Below, in pieces: positions 1 through 8,337 of a stretch of DNA of 64,000 bases. The notes beneath the pieces were generated by a model. The model worked only from the letters and a program-made list of their open reading frames with translations, searched no databases and had not been told where the DNA came from. This DNA is from Pseudomonas sp. GOM7 (GTDB taxonomy: Bacteria; Pseudomonadota; Gammaproteobacteria; Pseudomonadales; Pseudomonadaceae). The stretch spans positions 3,472,001-3,536,000 of the forward strand of contig NZ_CP113519.1 of assembly GCF_026723825.1 (NCBI RefSeq), written 5' to 3'. Within the stretch, counting starts at the first letter, position 1; each line of letters begins with the position of its first letter. The translations under genes and the position numbers were made by a program.

Positions 1-913
1 CGCCGGCCTGCTCCAGGGTGGTCTGGGTGAAATCGTGGAACTTGACCTTGACGAAGGGTTTGTCCGGCCGGTAGCTAGCATCCAGCCGCTGCAGACGCTC
101 GTTCATCTCCTCCAGCAACGCTGGCAACTTGTCCAGACAGCTTTGCAGATCCGGCAGATCCTGCTCGTAGGTGTGCTCGACACTCAGCGACTGACGGCGG
201 CTGTCCACCTTCACCGAGCGCTCATCCAGCCCCCGTGCCAGGCTCCACAGGCGCTCGCCGAAACTGCCGAACTCACGCACCAGAGTCAGCTTGTTCCAGT
301 CACGCAGATCCAGGCAGGTGCGTATGCCCAGGCGCGCCAGCTTCTGCGCGGTGACCTTGCCCACCCCATGCAGCTTGCTAACCGGCAAGGCCGCGACGAA
401 ATCCTCCACCTGATCCGGAGTGATCACGAACAGGCCATCGGGCTTGCGCCAGTCACTGGCGATCTTGGCCAAGAACTTGTTCGGCGCCACCCCAGCGGAC
501 ACCGTGATGCGCAGCTCCTGGGCCACACGTCGGCGAATCTCCTGAGCGATGCGCGTGGCGCTACCGGCGAAATGCGGCGATTCGCTGACGTCGAGATAGG
601 CCTCGTCCAGCGACAGCGGCTCGATCAGGTCGGTGAACTGACGAAAGATGCCGTGAATCTCCCGCGAGACCGCGCGGTACACCTCGAAACGCGGTTTGAC
701 GATCAGCAGATCCGGGCACAGCTTCAGCGCATGCCGCGACGACATCGCCGAGCGCACGCCATAGGCACGCGCCTCGTAGTTGCAGGTGGCGATCACCCCG
801 CGCCGCTCGGCCGAGCCTCCCACCGCCAGCGGTCGGTTGGCCAGGCTCGGGTCATCGCGCATCTCGATTGCGGCGTAAAAGCAGTCGCAGTCAATGTGAA
901 TAATCTTGCGCAC
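1..913 (-). CDS. dinB: DNA polymerase IV (Y-family), C-terminus cut off by the window edge
   Basis: Translesion DNA polymerase of the Y family, which extends mismatched or damaged primer ends and is normally under SOS control. The reading frame begins at a GTG (complement of 911-913) behind a GAGGG ribosome site and runs open to base 1, giving 304 residues of a protein that is usually about 350 long. The N-terminus MRKIIHIDCDCFYA holds the first metal-binding Asp (D8); the catalytic SLDEAYLD motif lies at about residues 101-108 (D103, E104). The helix-hairpin-helix thumb (SKLHGVGKVTAQKL) and the start of the little-finger domain are present. The missing part is the end of the little finger and the beta-clamp-binding tail. 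No LexA box was seen in the short upstream gap. Confidence 0.96.
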   Translation of the reverse strand, partial: MRKIIHIDCDCFYAAIEMRDDPSLANRPLAVGGSAERRGVIATCNYEARAYGVRSAMSSRHALKLCPDLLIVKPRFEVYRAVSREIHGIFRQFTDLIEPLSLDEAYLDVSESPHFAGSATRIAQEIRRRVAQELRITVSAGVAPNKFLAKIASDWRKPDGLFVITPDQVEDFVAALPVSKLHGVGKVTAQKLARLGIRTCLDLRDWNKLTLVREFGSFGERLWSLARGLDERSVKVDSRRQSLSVEHTYEQDLPDLQSCLDKLPALLEEMNERLQRLDASYRPDKPFVKVKFHDFTQTTLEQAG

Positions 914-1016
914 GACACCCTCGAAAGCCTTGCCCGGCCTGGCCTGGAGCACTGAAGTCTAACAGGTGTTTGAGGCTAAGCATCTGACTTGAAAACACTT
1001 TTATCGCAATCGACGG

Positions 1017-1044
1017 TTGACAGATGCGCCGCTGACTGTAGAAT
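1017..1044 (+). promoter_or_regulatory. sigma-70 promoter of first tRNA-fMet gene
   Basis: A consensus -35 TTGACA (1017-1022) and a -10 TAGAAT (1039-1044) are separated by 16 bp and lie 13 bp before the tRNA. The second tRNA copy has the same pair with the same spacing. Confidence 0.85.
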
Positions 1045-1057
1045 GTCGCCCCACAGA

Positions 1058-1134
<77 letters not shown>

Positions 1135-1142
1135 GCTTCATG

Positions 1143-1170
1143 AAAAGACCACTCGATCGAGTGGTCTTTT
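1143..1170 (+). terminator. rho-independent terminator of tRNA-fMet copy 1
   Basis: A perfect hairpin GACCACTC-GATC-GAGTGGTC, preceded by an A-run and followed by TTTTTG. Confidence 0.92.
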
Positions 1171-1215
1171 TGTTTGGGCGAAAATTAGTTTTTTCGATCA
1201 AAAGCAAGAAATCGA

Positions 1216-1243
1216 TTGACAAGGCTTTAAGCAAGCGTAGAAT
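1216..1243 (+). promoter_or_regulatory. sigma-70 promoter of second tRNA-fMet gene
   Basis: TTGACA (1216-1221), 16-bp spacer, TAGAAT (1238-1243). It sits 6 bp before the second tRNA, slightly closer than in the first copy. Confidence 0.82.
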
Positions 1244-1249
1244 TGCCGG

Positions 1250-1326
<77 letters not shown>

Positions 1327-1333
1327 CCTTCAG

Positions 1334-1363
1334 AAAAAGGCCACTCGATCGAGTGGCCTTTTT
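1334..1363 (+). terminator. rho-independent terminator of tRNA-fMet copy 2
   Basis: Hairpin AAGGCCACTC-GATC-GAGTGGCCTT with flanking A and T runs. It matches the copy 1 terminator except for one compensating base-pair change (A-T to G-C in the stem), which suggests the structure is under selection. Confidence 0.92.
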
Positions 1364-1444
1364 CGTTTCCGCTGTCGGCGCTCATTGCACCGGCCGCATC
1401 CCGGCAGTAGCCTGACCCTCCCCCTATCCGCCAGGGAGCCCGGC

Positions 1445-1807
1445 ATGCCCACTCACGAAAAGATCGACTACGTCGAATACCCCAGCCGCGACCTGCCCGC
1501 CACCAAGGCTTTCTTTGCAGCAGCCTTCGGCTGGCGCTTCAGCGACTATGGCCCGGACTACACTGCCTTCAATGGCGAAGGCCTGGATGGCGGCTTCTTC
1601 AGCGCCGACGTTGCCGCGCGTACGGAAAACGGCAGCGCACTGATCGTTTTCTACAGCGACGATCTGCAGGCAACCCTGGCCAAGGTCGAGGCCGCCGGCG
1701 GCAAGATCGTCAAGCCGATCTTTTCCTTCCCTGGCGGCCGGCGCTTCCACTTCATCGAACCGGGCGGCAACGAGTTCGCGGTTTGGTCGCAGCCGTGCGC
1801 AGAATAA
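1445..1807 (+). CDS. VOC family protein (glyoxalase/dioxygenase superfamily)
   Basis: A 120-residue single-domain protein of the vicinal-oxygen-chelate fold. It opens MPTHEKIDYVEYPSRDL, the usual first beta strand of the subfamily YP_R_D_, then carries a GG-FF strand near residue 55 and closes with F-IEPGGNEFAVWS, where the Glu of PGGNE would be a metal ligand. I chose the ATG at 1445 over the upstream frame opening at 1385 because it has a GGGAG ribosome site and the longer form adds only sequence without family resemblance. The substrate cannot be told; members include lyases, isomerases and stress proteins. Confidence 0.88.
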   Translation: MPTHEKIDYVEYPSRDLPATKAFFAAAFGWRFSDYGPDYTAFNGEGLDGGFFSADVAARTENGSALIVFYSDDLQATLAKVEAAGGKIVKPIFSFPGGRRFHFIEPGGNEFAVWSQPCAE

Positions 1808-1880
1808 GCGCCTAACTGTATCTGTCAGCACCCAGGCAAGCGCGGCATGCTGATGGTTCCCTACCAGCGAGCCAGCCGCC

Positions 1881-2417
1881 ATGCAACGTCTCGAACACCT
1901 GCGCCAGATGGCCAGCTACAACACCTGGATGAACGCTCGGCTGTACGAGGCGGCGCAGACGCTGCCCGATACCGAGATCAGCGTCGAGCGGGGGGCCTTC
2001 TTCGGTTCGATCCTGGGTACGCTCAACCACCTGGCAGTGGCCGACCTGATCTGGCTCGGCCGCTACACCGGACACCCGGCGGGATTCGCCGCCCTGCAAG
2101 CGCTCGACAGCCTGCCCCGGCCCAGCCGGCTGAACCAGCCGCTGGCTGCGGATATCCGTGAACTGGCCGACTTACGCACGCGCCTGGATGCCTGCCTGGA
2201 AGCCCTGGCCCAGGAGATTCGCGAGGAGCATCTGGATCAGGCGCTGAGCTATCGCAACACTCAGGGCGCGGAGGCGCGCAAGAACTTCTTCGCCCTGCTG
2301 ATGCACCTGTTCAACCACCAGACCCACCATCGCGGCCAGGCCACCACGCTGCTCATGCAGGCAGGCGTGGACATGGGCGTAACCGATCTGCTGGCGCTGA
2401 TCCCGAACCACCCCTGA
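1881..2417 (+). CDS. DinB-family (YfiT/DfrB-like) putative metal-dependent protein
   Basis: 178 residues resembling the DinB/YfiT four-helix family, unrelated to DNA polymerase IV. These proteins bind a metal through three His and many transfer low-molecular-weight thiols. Visible signatures are LNHL-ADLIW near residue 50 (first His), and MHLFNHQTHHRGQ near residue 140, which supplies the remaining His ligands. The ATG follows a weak AGCCAGCCG leader. It stands alone, convergent with the amidase downstream (4-bp gap), so both may share a terminator region. Function in the cell is not known. Confidence 0.88.
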   Translation: MQRLEHLRQMASYNTWMNARLYEAAQTLPDTEISVERGAFFGSILGTLNHLAVADLIWLGRYTGHPAGFAALQALDSLPRPSRLNQPLAADIRELADLRTRLDACLEALAQEIREEHLDQALSYRNTQGAEARKNFFALLMHLFNHQTHHRGQATTLLMQAGVDMGVTDLLALIPNHP

Positions 2418-2421
2418 AGCG

Positions 2422-3609
2422 TCAGGCCTGCTGCCGGGCTACCATGGCCGCGATCAGGCTGCCGGCTGGCGGACGCTCGCGGAAGTAGCCCTCGACACCG
2501 GCGAAGATGGCTTCGGCCACCTTGCGCTGATGACGGCCCTCGTGCAGACGCTTGCAGTCACCGGCATTGGAGATGAAACCGGTCTCCACCAGGATCGAGG
2601 GCACGGCAGCGGACTTGAGCACGGCGAAACCGGCCTGCTCGACCCGCGACTGATGCACGCCTGCCACCGCGCCCAGGTGCTGCAGCACCTGATGGCCAAG
2701 ATCCAGGCTGGTGGAAATGGTGGCCGTCATCGACATGTCCAGCAGTACGCCGGCAAGCATTGGGTCGCTCTGCTGCATCGCTGCCGGCAAACCGCCACCG
2801 ATGAAATCGGCCTCGTTCTCGCGCTGCGCGATCCAGCGCGCCATCGATGAGGTGGCGCCACGCTCGGACAGGGCGAACACCGAAGCGCCGGATGCCGAGC
2901 GCCGCGGCGCGGCATCGGCATGCACCGAGACGAACAGGTCGGCATTCAGGCGCTGGGCCAGCTCAGCCCGCTTGCGCAGCGGGATGAACACGTCGCTGCT
3001 GCGCGTCAGGCGCGCCTTGTAGCCCTTCTGCCTATCGATATGTCGCGCCAGCAAGGTGGCGATCTGCAGGGCGACGATCTTTTCCTTCTCACCCTTGGCG
3101 CCCACGGCGCCAGGATCCTTGCCGCCATGGCCGGCGTCGATCACGATCAGCAGGTCACGATTGCTCGGCCGCCCCGGCACAGGCGGCACAGCGGCGGCGA
3201 CCGAGGCCAGTGCTGACGACACGGGCAACTGCAGGCGCAGGTCGTGTCCGACCTGCTGCATGGGGGGCATGCTGGCCAGCAGTTCGGCCGAGACCAGATC
3301 CAGCACGATGCGCAGATCACCCGACGGCGTCAGCCCGCTACGGATGGCATTGATCGGCGTACCGGCGAGCGACAGGCCGTCGAGCGAGGCAGCCAGCCTG
3401 GCATTGTGCAAATCGATCACCAGGCGTGGCGGCGCGTCCAGGCTGAAGCTGTTGGCCTTGACCGGTCCACTGAGCTCCAGCGTGAGAATGCTCTTGCCGC
3501 CTTGCTGGGAGAGGCGAACACGGCGCACCGACTGGGCCGCCTGAGCACTGAAGGAAGCTGGCAGGGCAACGCCAGCGACCAGCAATTGGAGAAATTTTCG
3601 TCTGTCCAT
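2422..3609 (-). CDS. N-acetylmuramoyl-L-alanine amidase, AmiC type, Tat-exported
   Basis: Periplasmic zinc amidase that cuts the amide bond between muramic acid and the stem peptide, used for septal splitting. The N-terminus is a Tat signal (DRRKFLQ followed by a hydrophobic stretch and AQA). An AMIN domain covers about residues 28-130. The amidase_3 domain runs from about 150 to 380, with VIDAGHGGKDPGA (H161), SVHAD (H230) and the late catalytic Glu in VETGFISN. Length 395 fits AmiC-like enzymes with one AMIN domain. Export by Tat rather than Sec is typical of AmiC/AmiA. Which of the two or three amidases of the host this is cannot be fixed from sequence alone. Confidence 0.94.
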   Translation of the reverse strand: MDRRKFLQLLVAGVALPASFSAQAAQSVRRVRLSQQGGKSILTLELSGPVKANSFSLDAPPRLVIDLHNARLAASLDGLSLAGTPINAIRSGLTPSGDLRIVLDLVSAELLASMPPMQQVGHDLRLQLPVSSALASVAAAVPPVPGRPSNRDLLIVIDAGHGGKDPGAVGAKGEKEKIVALQIATLLARHIDRQKGYKARLTRSSDVFIPLRKRAELAQRLNADLFVSVHADAAPRRSASGASVFALSERGATSSMARWIAQRENEADFIGGGLPAAMQQSDPMLAGVLLDMSMTATISTSLDLGHQVLQHLGAVAGVHQSRVEQAGFAVLKSAAVPSILVETGFISNAGDCKRLHEGRHQRKVAEAIFAGVEGYFRERPPAGSLIAAMVARQQA

Positions 3610-3723
3610 GCGAGTTCAAAGCCGGAATTGCGGAGGCAGTAAGGCGACCGGATGAGAACCACCCGCACCGCGCAAGCGCTACTTTATAACATCTTGTTAC
3701 CGGATCGCGACAAGTCCAGCCTG

Positions 3724-4431
3724 CTAAAGCCCGGCCAGCCTTAGCCAATGGGTATAGAAGCCGTCGGCCACCTGGTTCAGCGCCTTCACTTTCTGCGTGA
3801 TTTGCTCGCGCATCACGGCAGGTGTCTGCTGGCTGGGCTGGCTCGGGTCGAGCAGATGCGACCAGTCATCGAGCCACTGCTCGATCAGCGCCTCGGTCAT
3901 CTCCGGGTGGCCCTGCAGCGCCAGCACCTTGTCGCCCCAGGCGAAGGCCTGATTGGCGCACCAGTGGCTGGCCAGCAGCGGCTGAGCCCCTGGCGGAAGC
4001 GCGAAGGTGTCGCCATGCCATTGGAAGATCTCGAAGCGCTCCGGCAGATGCGTCAGCCAGGGGCTTTGCCCGGCGCCAGGCAAGCGCTGCATGGCCTGCC
4101 AACCCGACTCGGTGTAGGGCATGCGCGTAACCGCCGCGCCCAGCGCCCGGGCAAGCAACTGACCACCCAGGCAGTGCCCGATGATGGGGACGTCACGGGC
4201 GATCAGGCACTGCAGCGCCGCCACTTCTTCGGCAACCCAGGGCAACGCATCGTTGACGCTCATCGGCCCGCCCATCACTGCCACGGCCTTGGGGCGCTGC
4301 AGGTCGTAGCCTTGCAGCTCGCCCAGGTCGACGCGCAGCACGTCATGGGCGATGCCCCGCGCGTGCAGCACGTCGGCCAGGTGCGCGGGCGAGCAGTAAT
4401 CGATATGGGTAAGGATGAGCACGTCTGACAT
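3724..4431 (-). CDS. type 1 glutamine amidotransferase domain protein
   Basis: 235-residue class I GATase-fold protein of the GuaA-like stand-alone group. The nucleophile elbow PIIGHCLGGQLL carries Cys87; the catalytic dyad partners are in QGHPEMTE (H175, E177), so the triad is complete. No synthase partner lies nearby, which fits the gamma-glutamyl hydrolase or orphan GATase members such as PA-type homologues annotated only as amidotransferase. The ATG is followed by MSDVLILTHID. It sits 114 bp downstream of amiC and is transcribed in the same direction. Confidence 0.92.
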   Translation of the reverse strand: MSDVLILTHIDYCSPAHLADVLHARGIAHDVLRVDLGELQGYDLQRPKAVAVMGGPMSVNDALPWVAEEVAALQCLIARDVPIIGHCLGGQLLARALGAAVTRMPYTESGWQAMQRLPGAGQSPWLTHLPERFEIFQWHGDTFALPPGAQPLLASHWCANQAFAWGDKVLALQGHPEMTEALIEQWLDDWSHLLDPSQPSQQTPAVMREQITQKVKALNQVADGFYTHWLRLAGL

Positions 4432-4505
4432 GGCGCGCAGTGTGCGCGATGCCAGACGGCAAGTCGAGGCGGCGTGAACCGGCAGGGCCGATCCACGCCA
4501 TATCG

Positions 4506-4868
4506 CTAGCTGGCTACTGCCTGTAGGTCGGCCTTGGTCGGGCGGACTTCCTGGGTGACGCCCCAGCCATCGAGCATGCCGCCAAGCGGTACGACGATGG
4601 ACTCCAGGCTCTGCTCGAAGGCACCGATACCGGCCTGCGTGGCGTACATCACCTTGCTTACCTGCAAATGCCAGATACCGTCCTCGCGGGGGGTGATCTG
4701 GGCATTGAGCGATTCGCCACGAAAGTTGCTCGCCGCCATTCTGGCCCGCTCCTCATCGGGGAATATGGCGTAGAACTCGATGGGGTGGAATTGGGCGAAG
4801 TCGAAACCGCCCTCCTTCATCCGGCGCAGCACCGAGGTGCTGGCATCGTCATGCAAGGCTGTGCTCAT
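4506..4868 (-). CDS. RraB-family protein (RNase E regulator-like)
   Basis: 120 residues matching the RraB pattern: an acidic N-terminus, a strand with P-IEFYAIFPDEERA near residues 28-42, and the closing G-DGWG motif near residue 100. RraB of E. coli binds RNase E and dampens its activity. The start has an excellent GGAGG site 8 bases before ATG. It is a single gene between the GATase and the SDR operon. Family membership is fairly clear; whether it acts on RNase E in this organism is inference. Confidence 0.8.
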   Translation of the reverse strand: MSTALHDDASTSVLRRMKEGGFDFAQFHPIEFYAIFPDEERARMAASNFRGESLNAQITPREDGIWHLQVSKVMYATQAGIGAFEQSLESIVVPLGGMLDGWGVTQEVRPTKADLQAVAS

Positions 4869-5093
4869 GAAACGACCTCCTCTCCTGCGATGGATGGATT
4901 AACCGCTTTCCCATTGCAACCGTTTCTATCGAACGGTGGCACGGCAACCCAAGGTGCCGCGCCGAGAATCAAGCGAGCTTGATACGTGTTCCGAAGCGCA
5001 ACGACGACCGCCCCAAGAACGGGGCGAACACCTACAGGCTAGACGCTTTTGTGACACTTCGCTCGTTTACTTGCACAGGGCACGACAGGCGGC

Positions 5094-5855
5094 TCAAGGC
5101 CGGCTCAACCAGGCCATCAACGCTCGGGTGATGAAGGCCGGGGTGATCTGCCCGAGGCCATACAGCAGGCGAAACTGCAAGCCGACCGGGCGATGCACAC
5201 GGTTGACCTGCGCCTGTTGCCAGGCGGCCTCGGCAATGTGCTCGGCCAGCAGGCGCACCCCCATGCGCCGAATGATCGGCGGGCGCTGGGTTTGGCTAGC
5301 CACCATCGGCGTGTCGACGAATGGCGGCATGAGGTCACCCACGCGGATGCCATGGGCCCGCCACTCCAGCTCCAGGGCTTCGGTCAGGCCACGCACGGCG
5401 AACTTGCTGGCCGAGTAGCTGGCCATCAGCGGCACGCCGTACAGGCCGGAAGCCGAGCCCATGTTGAGCACCTGGGCATCGGCCGTGGCCTTGAGATAGG
5501 GAAAGGCCAGATGGGTGAAGGTCAGCAGCCCCTGCACGTTGATCTGCACCAGGCGCAGGTGCTCTTGCAGCGCGATCTGCTCGAAAGCCCCGGTACGCAG
5601 GATGCCCGCGCAATTGAACAGCAGGCGCAGGCGCCCTTGCTGCAGGGCACAGAACGCATCAATGGCCTCGCTGGCGGCTGCCACATCGGTAACGTCCAAG
5701 GCACGATGCCAGGCACCACCGAGCTCAGCGGCCAGGCTCGCCAGGGCCACGCCATCCACATCGAGCAGCCCGACCTGCCAGCCGCGCGCATGAAACAGGC
5801 GCGCCGTGGCCGCCCCGATGCCGGACGCCGCTCCGGTAATCAGAATGTTGTTCAT
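5094..5855 (-). CDS. short-chain dehydrogenase/reductase (SDR)
   Basis: 253-residue classical SDR. The cofactor motif GAASGIG is at residues 8-14, NCAG near residue 80, and the catalytic YSASK near residue 150, with an upstream Ser. LLDVDG after beta strand 2 puts an Asp where the adenosine ribose binds, favouring NAD over NADP. I start at the ATG 5855, which overlaps the hydrolase stop as TGATG, rather than the GTG two codons earlier. Being coupled to a hydrolase and a Baeyer-Villiger monooxygenase, it most likely oxidises an alcohol to the ketone used by the monooxygenase. Confidence 0.92.
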   Translation of the reverse strand: MNNILITGAASGIGAATARLFHARGWQVGLLDVDGVALASLAAELGGAWHRALDVTDVAAASEAIDAFCALQQGRLRLLFNCAGILRTGAFEQIALQEHLRLVQINVQGLLTFTHLAFPYLKATADAQVLNMGSASGLYGVPLMASYSASKFAVRGLTEALELEWRAHGIRVGDLMPPFVDTPMVASQTQRPPIIRRMGVRLLAEHIAEAAWQQAQVNRVHRPVGLQFRLLYGLGQITPAFITRALMAWLSRP

Positions 5856-6784
5856 CACCACCCCCGCACGCGTAGAAAGTCGACGACTCGGCCTATGGCC
5901 TGATCCGCCGCCTGCAACAGCCCGACATGGGCCTGGAATACATGCCAGAGCTGCGGATAGCGCTCCAGACGCACATCACCGCCCGTCGCTCGCACCCGCT
6001 CGGCCAGGCGCAGGCTGTCATTGCGCAACAGCTCATCTTCGCCCACCTGCAGCAACAATGGCGGCAGCCCGGCCAGGTCGGCATACAACGGTGATAACGA
6101 GGGGTCACGCTCAGACAGATGGGCCGGCCGATAGAGTTCGACCGCCTGCTCCAGCCAGCGCGGATGCAGCAGCGGGTCGCCGGCAGGAGGATCGTGTCGG
6201 CTTGCCCCGGACAAGTCAGCAACGGGCGACAGACACAGCAGCGCCGCAGGTGCGGGCAGCCCCTGTTGCTGGGCCTGCAGGCAAGCGACCAGGCACAGAT
6301 TGCCACCGGCTGAGTCGCCGGCGAAGGCAATCTGCGCGGCGTGATATCCGCGCTCCAGCAAGGCGCGATAGGCCGCCAGCACATCATCCCGAGCGGCCGG
6401 AAAGGGATGCTCCGGTGCCAGGCGATAATCCAGCGCACACACCGCAAAGCCACCGCGCTTGGCCAGGCTGGCGCAGATACCGCGATGGGTATTCGGCGCG
6501 CCGATCATGAAGGCGCCGCCATGCAGATAGAGCAGCACCCGCTCATTCTGGCCGGGTGGTCGGTGCCATTCGCAGAGCACTCCGGCCAATGTCTCGCGGC
6601 TGCGCAGCACTCCGCGCGGCACCAGGGTGACGGCAGTGAGCGCGCGCAGGATCAGGCGCTGGGCGGCCACCGGCATGGGCGGTCGGATCAGCCCGCGAAA
6701 CAGCACTCGCAACAGCCCACGCAGCAAGAGGCGCAGGGCTTTTTGCCCAGGCACGGGCGCGACGAAATCAGCGGATGCAGTCAT
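5855..6784 (-). CDS. alpha/beta hydrolase, hormone-sensitive-lipase family esterase
   Basis: 309 residues from the ATG at 6784. The oxyanion-hole motif HGGAF lies at residues 88-92, typical of the HSL group, and the nucleophile GDSAGG puts Ser158 at the elbow. A late Asp (GEDELLRND) and His (QLWHVF) complete the triad. The ATG lies inside the last codons of the upstream monooxygenase gene with GGAG ten bases ahead; a GTG at 6805 is a weaker option. In the operon its likely job is to split the ester made by the monooxygenase. No signal peptide, so cytoplasmic. Confidence 0.92.
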   Translation of the reverse strand: MTASADFVAPVPGQKALRLLLRGLLRVLFRGLIRPPMPVAAQRLILRALTAVTLVPRGVLRSRETLAGVLCEWHRPPGQNERVLLYLHGGAFMIGAPNTHRGICASLAKRGGFAVCALDYRLAPEHPFPAARDDVLAAYRALLERGYHAAQIAFAGDSAGGNLCLVACLQAQQQGLPAPAALLCLSPVADLSGASRHDPPAGDPLLHPRWLEQAVELYRPAHLSERDPSLSPLYADLAGLPPLLLQVGEDELLRNDSLRLAERVRATGGDVRLERYPQLWHVFQAHVGLLQAADQAIGRVVDFLRVRGW

Positions 6785-8234
6785 AGTCGGCAAGCTCCGG
6801 GGCACGGGTCTGCTGGCGATAGGTGAAGGTGAAGCCCGGCCAGTTGTTGGTGTGCTTGCCAGCGGCCGTCTGATACCAGCTTTGGCACCCCTGGGCCCAG
6901 ATGGTGCGCTGGGTCTGTGTCTGCAACGCCTCGTTGTAGCGGCGCTGGGGCGCGGCCTTCAGGTCGAGGTAGCGCAGCCCTTGCTCGCGTAGCGCCTGCA
7001 GGCAACCCAGAACGTAGGCGAACTGGCTCTCCAGCATGTAGAGAATGGAGTTGTGCCCCAGGTTGGTATTCGGACCATAAAGCAAAAACAGGTTGGGGAA
7101 GCCACTGACGCTGATGCCCTTGAAGGCTTCGGCGCCGTCCTTCCAGGCCTGGTTCAGCTCCAGCCCGCCGAGCCCGCGAATCTGCATCGGTGCGAGGAAA
7201 TCGCTAGCGGTGAAGCCCGTGCCATAGATCAGCACATCGCAGGGATGCTCACGGCCATCGGCCGTTACCAACGAATGTTCACGCACTTCGAGAATCGGTG
7301 AGTCGACGATCTCCACATTGGCCTGCGCCAGTGCCGGGAAGTAATCGTTGCTGATCAGGATGCGCTTGCAGCCCATGGGATAATCCGGCTGCAAGCGGGC
7401 GCGCTTGTCGGCATCGGGCATCTGCCGCTCTAGATGCTGGGTGAAGATGCCGCGCAGCAATCTCATCAGCCAGGGCCAGTGCACGAAAGCCAGGGCCCGC
7501 GCCTCGTGATGCAGATACTGCAACAGGCGCACACCGCGCTGCAGAAGTGGCAAGCGGCGCATCAGGGCGATCTCCCAGGCGCGGTAGGCACGGTCGGGCT
7601 TGGGCAGAACATAAGCCGCCGAGCGCTGAAACAGGCTCAGCCTGGCCACCCTGGGCTGGATCTGCGGGACGAACTGGATAGCCGAGGCGCCGGTGCCGAT
7701 CACCGCCACACGCTTGCCGCTCAGGTCGATGTCGTGCCGCCAGCGTGCGGAGTGAAAGGCCTCACCGCAAAAACTCTCCAGCCCCGGCAGTTGCGGGTAG
7801 GCCGGGCGATTGAGCTGGCCGCAGGCACTGACCAGCGCCTGTGTCTCCAGGCATTGACCGTCGCTCAGTTCCACTCGCCAGATGCCGCGTACCTCATCGA
7901 ACTCGGCACCGCGCACCTCGGTGTTCAGGCGGATGTGCCGGCGCAGGTCGTACTTCTCCACGCAGCTCAGGATATAGGCCTGGATTTCCGCCTGCGGGGC
8001 GAACTTGCGCGACCAGTCCGGCTTGGGCTCGAAAGAAAAGGAATACAGGTAGGACGGCACGTCGCAGGCTGCGCCCGGGTAGCTGTTGTCCCGCCAGGTG
8101 CCACCGACCTCGGCAGCTTTTTCCAGGAGCAGGAAATCCTCCTCGCCCTGCTTGCGCAACTGCATGGCCAGGCCCAATCCGGCAAAACCGCTACCAATGA
8201 TCAGCACTCGCCATGTACGGGGGTTGTTACGCAT
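6768..8234 (-). CDS. flavin-containing Baeyer-Villiger monooxygenase
   Basis: 488 residues. The FAD motif GSGFAGLG is at residues 14-21, the second Rossmann motif GTGASA at about 180-185, and between them sits the type I BVMO fingerprint F155-x-G157-xxx-H161-xxx-W165. The family inserts one oxygen next to a ketone using NADPH and O2. The ATG at 8234 faces the AraC gene across a 100-bp gap. Downstream, the hydrolase and SDR genes overlap head to tail, which makes a three-step ketone pathway. The natural substrate (linear alkanone, cyclic or steroid ketone) cannot be decided from sequence. Confidence 0.94.
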   Translation of the reverse strand: MRNNPRTWRVLIIGSGFAGLGLAMQLRKQGEEDFLLLEKAAEVGGTWRDNSYPGAACDVPSYLYSFSFEPKPDWSRKFAPQAEIQAYILSCVEKYDLRRHIRLNTEVRGAEFDEVRGIWRVELSDGQCLETQALVSACGQLNRPAYPQLPGLESFCGEAFHSARWRHDIDLSGKRVAVIGTGASAIQFVPQIQPRVARLSLFQRSAAYVLPKPDRAYRAWEIALMRRLPLLQRGVRLLQYLHHEARALAFVHWPWLMRLLRGIFTQHLERQMPDADKRARLQPDYPMGCKRILISNDYFPALAQANVEIVDSPILEVREHSLVTADGREHPCDVLIYGTGFTASDFLAPMQIRGLGGLELNQAWKDGAEAFKGISVSGFPNLFLLYGPNTNLGHNSILYMLESQFAYVLGCLQALREQGLRYLDLKAAPQRRYNEALQTQTQRTIWAQGCQSWYQTAAGKHTNNWPGFTFTYRQQTRAPELADYDCIR

Positions 8235-8337
8235 TGTGGTCTCCCCGACCCATTGATGACGCTTGCCATGCTACCGAGCCAAACAGCGCCGGGTTATGGC
8301 ATAGTCGGCCAGCAGATTGTGCTTTTCGGACAACCTC

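Noticed and set aside
35..955. Plus-strand frame of 306 codons at the left edge
   Set aside because: It is the antisense of dinB, whose minus-strand product has every Y-family motif.
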